Assembly: GCF_030272615.1 (NCBI RefSeq)
Contig: NC_081405.1
Location: forward strand, 610,511,065-610,575,064
Source: Cryptomeria japonica
Lineage: Eukaryota > Streptophyta > Pinopsida > Cupressales > Cupressaceae
DNA: 64,000 nucleotides
Direction of reading: 5' to 3'
How positions within the stretch are numbered: position 1 is the first letter of the stretch; each line of letters opens with the position of its first letter. Positions 46,974 through 57,535 of this stretch are shown here, one piece after another. Made by a program: the position numbers and the translations under genes. Under the pieces are notes generated by a model. It was not told where the DNA came from, did no database searches, and saw nothing but the letters and a program-made list of their open reading frames with translations.

Positions 46974-47555
46974 TTCACATACACGCCTGACAGGGCAGTT
47001 GCAGCGATATCTTACAAAATAGCTCGATTGTTCTATTCGATGTCCATACACTGTTACAAAGCTACCATTTTGGCATCGGCTGGGAGGATGGTGGCAAAGT
47101 TTGCGGGCTTTGGCTTTATACCTGCCAATCGCACTAGTTTTAAACGTTTCTAAATTCTTTTGACAAGTGCATTTTGTGCATATCCTGCAAAAAAGCATTC
47201 CACGAAACCACAGTTTTTTGAGGCATCGCTCAAACAGTTCACGTGTCTGGTCTATGCTTCCACATTTGGAATGCAAGAACTCAAGAATTTCCATTACAAT
47301 TCAATGAATGCCCATGTCCTGTTTTGAAGCTCTCATTGTCGTTGCTTATGATACAACTATTGGTCAGAACAATGTTTTATGCGATCACATGCATCCACTT
47401 GACGTCGCGCCGGAACTCATTGAATTCAAAATAAACGGCAACTACCGTTTGAAGAGACGTTGCAGCTGGCAACCGAAACGGATGCTGACGATAGAAACGG
47501 GCCCACAGCTGCCACCTAAGCAGTCAAACCAGCTTAGTGTGTGCTGTTTAAGGCT
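46974..47555 (-). pseudogene. Decayed PPR-gene fragment, copy B (inverted relative to copy A)
   Basis: The minus strand repeats copy A: HSKCGSIDQTRELFERC, LWFRGMLFCRICTKCTCQKN and RYRCNCPVRRVC correspond to copy A segments, and the upstream noncoding part (CACACTAAGCTGGTTTGAC near 47525-47545) matches copy A at 40884-40902. Many substitutions and small gaps separate the two, so the duplication is old. No functional PPR frame remains. Confidence 0.7.
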
Positions 47556-50051
47556 GGCCACAAAATATGGTTTATAGAATTTCAAGTTCGTAAGAAACGG
47601 AATTGGCACTAAACTCAAAAAATAATTTGCTACATTTGTGGTAGTGTGGATCATTTGCCCATGTCGTTAACATACCAAAAGTTGTGGTAGCAATGATGCA
47701 GAGAGAAGACCAGGGAATGTATCTACACCCTTTTTCACAAATGGCAGTAAATTTGGCCTCTTCATGTATTGTGTAATCCTAAATTTAGATTTTGGGTATT
47801 TTATTCTCAATTCATTAATGATCTTGATGTTTATTTTTGGAGAGCCCAGCGATGGTTTTCATTCCTAGTCAGAGACCACTCTCTCCTGTGCCTTTTGTCC
47901 CCATATGTTCACGAATCCCTCTATGCAATATATTGTTTAATATATATATTCTCCATCCAGTTTTATTTTTATTGTATTTTTTTCCTTGATCCAAGGGATA
48001 TTTTTCACTTAAAATTTAAGTATCGTCAATGCTCCAAAAATTAGCTCAACCAATCAGTGGTTGACACGTGGCATGTTGAAATTAGAGAATTTCAAACTAT
48101 TTGACAAAATTTCAAACTTCTTTAACCATGCCAATGAACATACGGAAAAATGTATACAATTCTAACTTATTACTGTAGTCCACTCTCTTTACATGATTCA
48201 CAACACCGTATGGTCTCTGAAACACAAAGAAATCAAACTAAACAAATTGTTGCAGTAGAAACATAAATTTTAGTAATAAAAATAATATAATGGAGCTATG
48301 GTATTTCCATAAGGAGTTCACTTTACTGTCATTCTTACATTTCAATATTCCTGTGTGTTTTCTATTCAGTTCACATTGTTCCCTTTAGGCTGTCTTAAGA
48401 GGAAATAGGTATTCAATAATTTTTCCTCCACCAAACTATGACTTGCACATACAAAGGTGAGGAAAATTTTCTTCCATGATCATGGGAAGTTCGTTCACCT
48501 CCCAACAATAGGGGTGGAAACCAACCCATTCTCGAGCTTCGAGAGTAAATGGGCTGACCAGGTAATACAACATAAGGTGCAAGACAAGAAACCATGCATA
48601 TTTTCACAGATACAACACTTTTCAAACTAAGAAAGTTACATGCCAAGTTCATGCTCATAACAAACAAGGGGGAAGGAGGAACAAAACTTTGGGGGAGATG
48701 GGAAATTGTCACCTCTAACTGAATCATCATTGTCACACCTCCAAAACATCAAATATTACCACTCTACCAAATTATGCTCCAAACACACAACACCCAACCA
48801 ATCCATATAGGTACTCATACCCAGCACTACAATGCCTCCAATCCATACTCCTAACTAGTCACTTAGGTATCCATACCCAATTCTTAAAAAAAATGCCTCC
48901 ATGGCTATTTTAGTATTCATACCCATTACATAATTTTTCCCCATATTTCCTCAACTCCCTCTACCCCACACATGAGATGAATTTTCTCATTGAGAAACCC
49001 ATCTTCTTCTATCTACTATCCCAAACATAATATGACACAACATAAAATGCAACACAAAATGTAACACAAAATACAACACAAATAAAGCTCACCTTTAACA
49101 CATTTTTGTAACATTCACATAACCAAGATGACAAACAATATGTAGCCATAGGAAAGAGAATTGAGTAGCCTACTTGGAATGGTCTTCTTCTCTTGTTGAT
49201 GAGGTATGAAGCTCCACAAACCAGCTTCCTTCCAAATTTATATCCTTCTTTCTCCTCCCCAAATTCTCATTCTGAAATTTTTCTCAACAACGCAAACTAG
49301 AATAGCAATATTTTTTTTTCTCCTTTTCGTTTTCCCTCCCTTTCCTCTTTTCAAACTAGGTATATTCCTCCCTTGTCTCTTCATTATTTCTCACACATTT
49401 GCGAGCCACCTTCCTCTCTCACACACCAACTACATGATCCCCCCTCAAGAGTTCCCATGTGTCTCACTACTCCCTCACTTGATCAACTAAGCTTTGACCA
49501 CATGACAAATTTGTCACTTTTCAAAAAGAGGCTAGAAAGGGGGTTTGAACTCTCATAAAACTAGGTTTTACATTCCCAAAAGACTCCCAACCCTTATCTT
49601 TAGGACATGTGGCTTTAGTTTATGGATGAAATGATAAAAATACTCCATTAAATCCACTTTAATAGAAGAAAATCTAAAATTTAAAAATGACACTTAGATT
49701 GACATAAAACTTAACTTATCCCAGTTACATAAACACAAAATTGCACATAAAATCCATGTCATAACACAAGGACTCAACTCACTTTACATAACAACACTAC
49801 ATTGCGACAATTAACATTGATTAAAGGGTCTAATCCTTTTAAATTTGGCTAGATTAGTGAGTAGTTAAATACATTAGACCATTCCACTGACTCCCCATTC
49901 CATTGGTCATGGGTATACCTACACACTGGATACAAACATTAGCCCAGACATGATATCTCATATAATCAAATTGATTGTGTAACATAAATGAAAATCACAT
50001 AATTGCATACATCTAGTATTGTTATACACTGCCATTTATAATTGGACTTCA
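47556..50051. other. Spacer, no gene recognised
   Basis: At 48049-48072 a CCAAT box lies 11 bp before ACACGTGGC, a G-box/ABRE-type element, but no gene follows within reach on either strand. A 107-codon minus-strand frame (48413-48736) has no family features. Confidence 0.35.
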
Positions 50052-50056
50052 TTAAG

Positions 50057-51429
50057 TGTTGGCAACAATGCAACAAACTGAGAGGAGGGGGGGGTGAATT
50101 AGTTTGCACAAAAACTTCTGCAACTTAAACCACAACTCAAATCTGATAACTAGCAGTGAAAGCATGAAACAACATTGCATCAATAACACACATAACACCA
50201 AGATTTTTGACGTGAAAACCTTAATTAAGGGAAAAACCATGGTGGGAACCTACCCACAATGAGATAATACCCTGTTAGGAGTAAGTGAAATAATACAATA
50301 GGGAATGCACATGCATTCAGGCACACTCCCTAGAGCTCACTGCTCATATTACAAAACCCAGAAAGGATACAACATTTAGGGAAGGTTCACTACCTTACAC
50401 GAAGTCTCACTAACTTACAAAATCATTTGGATTACATCTGAAGAATCATGAACTGATGAAATAATATCTTCTCATGCTTGAGTATAGTTCCAATTAAGCA
50501 CATTGACTAATTTGCTCTACAACACATTTCTTCACAACTTTGCACAACTTCGCACAATATCCTAGCTATAGAATGATTGATACAATATTTGCACATAGCC
50601 ATGCTATTCTCAATGACTATTACATACATTTATACAAGACGTCAACCATGAAATATAGGTCAGCTCACCACACGGTACATATTACAAAAATATAATCACA
50701 CACACTATAATAATGTATGCAGACCAAAACAATGTCGACTAAGACATAGTCTGGACCTAAACAACCACCGCAAATATGAAAGACCTCCAAGAATTATGCC
50801 TCGATCATCTGCAACATTCTACAACACTGTGAACGTCGCATAACACAAAGAACATCACCAGATTAAGAAAATCTCCAATAATGCGCACAACAATCAATGC
50901 AGACCACCAACATGCATAACAGACGATCTAGAAATATCCATCCACAACTTGAATCGCACCACAACAACCGCAACAACTCACATTACTAGAAACAACATCA
51001 TCCCTCTACCCGAGCTCAAGAACACCAATATAACTGATTGACAAACTAAAAGATTTTTTATGGATCTCCAAATCTTGAACCACTCAAATTGATGACACAC
51101 TTCAGCTTCCAAAATAAATCCCACACATCTGCAACTAAAGATATTACAATCTCGGAGCAAAATAAATGGATTCACCAAAATGACCAATACTGAACAACTG
51201 AATAACTATCCATAATACTGAATCTCATAACTCAATCAAATCATCATGCGAACCTCTAAAACTTCTGCTAAATCAACAAGAGATAAGTATCTCAAAACCC
51301 ATTAAACCACATCAACTCATCTGCAACATACAGGCTCAAGCAACTCAACCAATCTGACTGCAACACATAAACACACAATGACTTCACATGTGTTGACATC
51401 AATGACAACATATCAACCAATATCTAACA
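50057..51429. mobile_element. Solo LTR with 5 bp target duplication
   Basis: A 1373 bp segment beginning TGTTGGCAAC and ending ATATCTAACA (TGTT...AACA ends), flanked by TTAAG on both sides (50052-50056 and 51430-51434). It contains the GAGGGGGGGGTGAATTAG and GGGAAAAACCATGGTGGGA segments commonly seen in plant LTRs. No primer site, gag or pol inside, so it is best explained as the product of recombination between two LTRs. Family not assigned. Confidence 0.8.
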
Positions 51430-51434
51430 TTAAG

Positions 51435-52199
51435 AATAAATGTTGGAACAAGACATAATTTCACAACCATTCACATGTGATTAAAATAATTTCTCATATA
51501 ACAACAACACACCATAATAATAACCAAATCATATGCACCATCATAAGTGTCTTATCATAATAAATAATTATTGTCATCCAAAAAATTAACTATGCTCAAT
51601 CATGAGTAAGCATAGCAAGAAGGTATAACTAGATACTATAACAAAGTCCAACCACACTAAATGATAGAATCATAATAGGGAGAGACCTAGTCTCATGTCA
51701 CATTGATCAAAACATCATTAAGAGTAGTCTCCTTCTAGGGGTGGGCATCACAGGATATCTGTTGGCGATACTCCTGTGAGAAGCTTTTTCTACAAGTATA
51801 TTATAATTTGTTGTTGATTTTTGTATAATATAGTGGGTGACTTTTGGAGTGTGGGATATTTGTCTCAAAAGGGTCCTCCCATGTTAACCATTGTATTGTA
51901 GTATACATTCTATTTTTGTTCAAGTTTCTATTAAGTTTTTATAATTGATGTAAAGATCTATAAAGTTTTGCATAACTTCCTATCAAAGTTAATGTAGGAA
52001 GTTGTTCTACTGCCTTAACTTCCTTTCACAAATGAAACATAAATATTAATAGAAGGACACTATCATCCAAAAATAAGATTAGAAAATACGACTATCATAG
52101 AATATCTATAAGAGATCCACCAAATAGGACATATCTTCTTTAGGTCCTAAAAGTGGGCCTAACCACCACTACTTCTTTGAGAATCAATGTGTTAAAAAT
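51435..52199. other. Spacer, no gene recognised
   Basis: AT-rich, with a short GGGTGGGCATCACAGGATATC segment near 51738. Nothing assignable. Confidence 0.35.
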
Positions 52200-53560
52200 A
52201 GCCTCTCCACCAAACATTGAGGGAAATCCTAAAAAAACCTTCTACAAACAACTTGAATTCCTAGATAAACAAAATATTAGAAGCATGAACTTTAATTTAA
52301 GTCACAAACAACCTTTTGTCTAGAGATGCTATTCTACCCCCTTTCATTCCATGAGAGGACTATTTATTAACATTTAGGAAATGAGAATCAATCGGCTTAA
52401 CTGATTGTGACTCCGTCATATTATCACCCATCAGTTTTAGTTTATCTTGATCTTTCTTCCACCCCACTTTAGGGGCCTTCTTCGAACCTCCCTTTTTGAA
52501 ATTCTTATATTAAAGTCCTAGACTGAGAGGATTTTTGTTGATTTTTTCAAGAAAATGCACCCCATTAGTTATCCCATTAATCTATACAATGTATTCCAAG
52601 GCTTCGAAATCATTAAATAACCCTCCATCTTGCCTGTTCTTTAAAGTGCACTTTTTTTGTGTTTCCTTGTTGGAAGGATTCACTAAAACAAAACACCCCT
52701 TATCAGTATCCCCATCAGCCAAAGAGGTTTTCCCTTTATCAACTTTTGAATGTTGAAAAAGAGGCACATTGACTGAAAATCTCCATATGCATTACAAAAC
52801 TAACATCTAAATAGAAGAGCTTCATTATCGAATTGTTGAATCTAAATGGTAGAACCTAATTAAATCTCCATAGAATCTAGAAGAGGAACATTTAAATGTA
52901 TTTCAACACAAACATGATCATAAGTAATTACATTTTTATTTTATATTTGGTGAGGAGGTCCTATCAGATTGCTAAGAAATAGGGCTATCATATGCAAAAT
53001 ATTGCTCCTCCAAAACTCCAATGGAAGTCGAGGGAAATAGACCTAGAAAGGAACCCTTGAAGGGATTTCCTTTAGAAGATTAAACTTAATAAGCCAAAAT
53101 ATAATGAATAACCCAAATTGATTATAAAATAGGGTCCTCCTTCAAAGGCTTTGGTTTGATCTTCCTTTAATTAGCACTTATATGTCCCCATCTATATGCT
53201 ATGTTTTAAAGCCTAAGGTTCCAAGGCTAGGAGAGAGAACCAAAATACCCATAAATCTATAGATTAGAACATGATTTTTCAAATAGGAGATGTCTTATAC
53301 AATCATATATAGCTGGATAAACAAAATTGGTCTATCTTGGAAGCATTCCAAACACTCATTAACCTTCAAAAGACAAGGCCCTCTAGAACAAGAAGGAGAT
53401 CCACCATGTAAAACTTCATGCAAAAAATTGTCATTACCCCTAGCAGGAAAGGAAGAAGACATCTTTGTTCCTATTATCACTTCCCAAAAAGAAACCCTTA
53501 GACATCCACCCAAGCCTCATGTTGATGCCATCTGCACCACCTAAAAAGGAGAGAAAAAAA
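52200..53560 (-). pseudogene. Third decayed plant LINE ORF1
   Basis: From 53544 downward the minus strand shows an N-terminal-like segment (GNDNFLHEVLHGGSPSCSRG), then LKEDQTKAFEGGPYF and NLGYSLYFG (about 53160-53100), KEIPSRVPF, VYFPRLPLEFWRSNIL, LFLSNLIGPPHQI (about 53060-52945), YDHVCVEIHLNVPLLDSMEI (about 52925-52870) and ALLFRC-FCNAYGDF (about 52830-52785). This is DUF4283 plus a zinc knuckle in family order. Downstream Lys-rich fragments (52767-52450) would be the ORF1 C-terminus. Stops and frame changes throughout. Confidence 0.72.
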
Positions 53561-55054
53561 ATGCCTAAACTACTCCAATGAACAAAACCCACACTAAAAT
53601 CTGGCTAAGAAAAAACCCAACTAGCCACTCACAATAACAAACTCCCCTTCTAGCTGTTGGCTAGATTTTCAAGCTGTAGGCAACTGTTGTTTTGGAGATT
53701 TGCCTGTCTTTGTTCTATTTTCTCTATGGCTTTCTTATCATTGTGTTTGAATATGCCTCTCTCTCTATCCTTTGCAAGAGGTTCCTAGGTGCTTTGTAGG
53801 ATGACTTTTTTCATATGTCCTTCGTCCGTCCGGCAAGCCTAGTCATGGACAATACCCAAATTGCTCATCCTTCTACCAACTACTACTAGTGTTGGCCTGT
53901 TTCAAGGCTTCAATCTCATTTTAAATACATTTGATTTGTTAAAATTAAAGGAATTTTGATACTAATTTCTCTCGAAAATAGGTAAAAAAAATTAAAGAAA
54001 TTCATGCACAATACTCAATTCTTTAAGGAAACCTATTTTATATTCACTAGAACTTGATCATTTTGTTATTTATTTTTCTACATTTCATCACACTAGCAAT
54101 TTAGGAATGATTTCAAGAAGATGTGATAATTTTAATTTAACCTTACAATTTATACTATTTGGTAACATGTTTAGCACCAAATTTTTAAAAAGAAAAATCT
54201 TTCAATTTGTGTGAGGGTATTCTATTTTTCATAACTAAAATTTGACTACTATTTATCCTTAAAACCATATGGTCTACAATTTATTTTTTGAACAATATGA
54301 TTTCAAACAAGGCTAGGTATGAAGTTGTGAAATAAATATTGAATTCATTTTATAGTGATACTAATAAATTTACTCTACATTAGAGTGTGGAGGGTAATAT
54401 GAAAATACATGTATATATTAGGACGATGATAGGATAGAATTCTATAAAGATTTATTTTTAGTTCTAAACAAGTCTGATTTATTTTAGTTTCTCTTCAAGA
54501 ATATCTTATATATGTGATGCATCATATTATTTTTACTTTACATTCGTTAAGTATACTTATTTCTATGATGATTTTACCTATGAAGATGATGTGAAAATGG
54601 TGAATGAAATTCTTAATTTTTTTTAAGTTGATCACGATCTTTCACAAAAGAAATTTGATCATAAGAGGAATATGTTGATATAAAATTTTGAGAAAAAAAA
54701 TCTTATTGAGGGTGCATACATACAAATACTCAGAGCCTTTTCAAATAAAAAAAGTATTTATATATTTTCAATTAGTATATATAATGATTTCTTTGGGCTT
54801 ACATTGGTTAAATAGTTATATTAAACAAGTATTCTTCTTCTGATCATAACCAACATTGAACATGTATAGAAATGATAATTTTAGTTACATAGTTATAATA
54901 ATTACTTTTCTTTTGTTTGATCCATACACAGATCCATATGATTTCCTTGAGCATGAATGAACTGTTTTTTTCAATAAAATATAATATTATGGGTATGTGC
55001 AAGCTAATGAGTCACAAATTCGTGGAAGTTTGCGCGTTGGAAAATGTGCTCCTC
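53561..55054. other. Spacer, no gene recognised
   Basis: AT-rich sequence between the LINE relic and the GGGCCC-repeat unit. Short frames only. Confidence 0.35.
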
Positions 55055-55230
55055 AAAATGGGCCCCCGTTTTCAAAAAATGGGGGCTCGTTAATGGTTCG
55101 GCCTCCCGAGCTGAAAGGTGATGGGGGGCCGAAGCTAAATAAAATGGGCCCTCATTTCTACAAAAAATGGGGGCCCATTTTTAAATAACGGGGGCCCGTT
55201 TTTAAAAAATGGGCCCCCATTTTTAAATTG
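55055..55230. repeat. Cluster of GGGCCC-centred palindromes, left end
   Basis: AAAATGGGCCCCCGTTTT, AATGGGGGCTCGTT, AAAATGGGCCCTCATTT, AATGGGGGCCCATTTTT, AACGGGGGCCCGTTTTT and AATGGGCCCCCATTTTT occur within 176 bp, interrupted by a unique segment at about 55098-55135. Confidence 0.85.
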
Positions 55231-55259
55231 TATTTTTACCATTTTTTTGGGCAAATTTT

Positions 55260-57275
55260 TCATAAATGTTGGACATTGGTTTTCTTGTGAACTTTGCATA
55301 GCCAATAAAACATTCTTGCATTTTTGAATTGTCCAGTGCAGTTATCTGACCATATCATATATTGTTTCATGTCAATTTCTCTTTCCTTAAGATTATCATA
55401 AAATACCTCGAAGCAATGTTGAACAAACTCTGAAGAGTGTAATCGATTATCACTAACATAGAAATGATACTCCATCAAAAAAAATTTGTTATCTTCTGTA
55501 CTATCATGGTCATGTCTATATATAATGTGCACAAATATGGCCACTTGCACTAAGTTGTAGTATTGTGATTGAGTTTCCTCTTGTGGTTTTAGAATATAAT
55601 TTTTTGCAAAATCCACAACTGATACTATTGTTCCAGCTAGAAATGTGTTCTTGCATATGCGAAAATGTCCATCAAGCCATCGGGCATGTTGGGAATGTTT
55701 CACATATTTTGGAACAATATGAGTTTTAAACCCACTAATAAATGCATTCACACTATTCTGTTCTGTAATCAATTCTAAACGTTTCCCCATCTTTCCATCC
55801 TTTAGAGGGCATTCTATATTTTTAAATCTCCTAACATCAACCATTTTTTGTCCAAACCTAGATGAAACATGTTCATGCAAACATTCACCTATCAAAGAAT
55901 AGTTCCCACATAAATTGCAAAGGCCATAAATGCATGAGCTAGAAAGAAATAAATGTTCATTAGGTGGTTTACAAAATAAACTTCCAATAAAATCTTTTAT
56001 AGTTTTAGGTGGAACATGAGTTCACCACAATCCTGCACAAGATCATTACCATGCAACATACAACGTATATATTGAAAAACATCATAATAGTAACGAAACT
56101 GAACATGAGTTTTACAACAACAAGATATTCTTTGTTTATTGATTTTAACATACCAGGGTTTGCATTTTTCAAATGATCTTTGACTAATTCATAAATTCAT
56201 TAACACAGATTCATCACTAAATTTTTTAAAGAATTCAGTTTGAGTCATGTCAAGAAGATGTTTTGGATGAGGATCACGAATTTTTTATCCCACCCTTAAC
56301 TTTAACACATCTCTAGCATTTGATGAAACTCTAGTGTTATCATGCCAAAATTTTGCAATTAATTGTTTAGTTTCATCATTTAATTTCATGTCCGACCTTT
56401 GAAGTCTACCACTAAAACTCCAACAATGGTTTAGTGGATCAATCTCAATTGTGTCTCTTCTTTTGGCCGCTCTTGACAAGGTTCTACGATGTAAGTTCAA
56501 ATAGCCCCTTATATCACTTAACATTCTTTTACTAACAATCATTTTGTCAACTATAGCAGTCGTTATAACTCTACATGTTGCATTCTTATCTTTAGATCAA
56601 CTTGTTTTTCCTATAGAATCGACGACACTGGCAATAGTAGATACAAGTTGCTTATATGATTCATCTTTTCTTTTTGGTTTTGCATAAATACCTATTTTTT
56701 TCATGATTTTACGCATTTTTAACAATTTTATTAATTGTAGCATTAACTGACATTGGAATCCTAACTTTTTATTATAGAAAAATTGTTTATATAATCTGTT
56801 CGCATGTGTTCTGATTTGTCTCCAAGAAACTAACCCATTAAGATTATCTAGCACATTGCTATCAATAGTAAACAAATTACATTCATTTTCTTTCAGAGAG
56901 GGTGGTGTAATATTTTCAATTTTTATTTCTTTTCGTATTGGTGTATGAAATTTATATCTAGCTTCATTTAAATCAGCAATTTGATTGGCATCATAGTCAT
57001 CGGGATTTAAAAACATACCAGGATTCGCATCCACATGAACATTTGCATCAACAGTCATACCCGTGTGTGGTTCTACATTTCTTGCATCCATCATGATGTC
57101 TTCAATGGTCTCATCTACAACGGGCACTGAACTAGATGCTTCAGAAGTGTTATTCAATTGTCCTTGTTGTGATCTTCGATCTCTTTGGTGTTTTGCCTCC
57201 TTCTCTCTTTGTGCTTGAATTTTGTCCACTATCATTGTTCTTTTTTCTTTTCTTTTGATGTTGCTTAGAACCCAT
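55260..57275 (-). pseudogene. Transposase-like gene, decayed and 3'-truncated
   Basis: Candidate start ATG at 57275 (MGSKQHQKKRKK, basic). A frame change in the nearby A-run leads into the frame 57235-56597 (acidic and Lys-rich N-terminus), which after an in-frame TGA resumes at 56542-56285 (YLNLHRRTLSRAAKRRDTIE and FWHDNTRVSSNARDVLKLR). Next come Cys/His-containing fragments RSFEKCKPWYV and SCCCKTHVQFRYYYDVF (about 56180-56070), then 55895-55260 with VVDFAKNY, a possible first catalytic Asp, and WSDNCTGQFKNARMFYWL, a possible second. It breaks off at NVQHL, where the palindrome cluster begins, so the expected third acidic residue is missing. I infer a eukaryotic DDE-type transposase from the layout; the superfamily is not identified. 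Confidence 0.5.
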
Positions 57276-57450
57276 TTTTACAAACTCGTCTTCAAAAAAT
57301 AATATCTTTTTACTGAGTTTTTCAAAAAATCGTGTAAAAAATATTAAAAAGTACTGCCAAATGATGTAAAAAATCTTTATCAGTATGGATTTCAATGATA
57401 GTGTGGTAAGTCGATGCAATCTATCTTTTTCTTTATAGTAACGGTTATTT

Positions 57451-57535
57451 AGAAATGGGAGCCCGTTATTAAATCCAACGGGCAAAAAATGGAATGGGCC
57501 ACCATTTATAAAATGGAGGCCCATTATGTAAAATT
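57451..57535. repeat. Cluster of GGGCCC-like palindromes, right end
   Basis: AAATGGGAGCCCGTTATT, AATGGGCCACCATTTAT and AATGGAGGCCCATTATG, related in design to the left cluster at 55055-55230 but more worn. Confidence 0.7.

Larger units (their letters stand above)
55055..57535 (-). mobile_element. Probable DNA-transposon relic with GGGCCC palindromes at both ends
   Basis: A decayed transposase-like gene on the minus strand is bracketed by clusters of imperfect palindromes centred on GGGCCC or close variants in AAAATGGG...CCCATTTT context: about six at 55055-55230 and about three at 57451-57535. Repeated subterminal motifs at both ends are typical of transposase-binding regions. I could not find clean terminal inverted repeats or a target duplication, so the outer limits are approximate. 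Confidence 0.5.
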
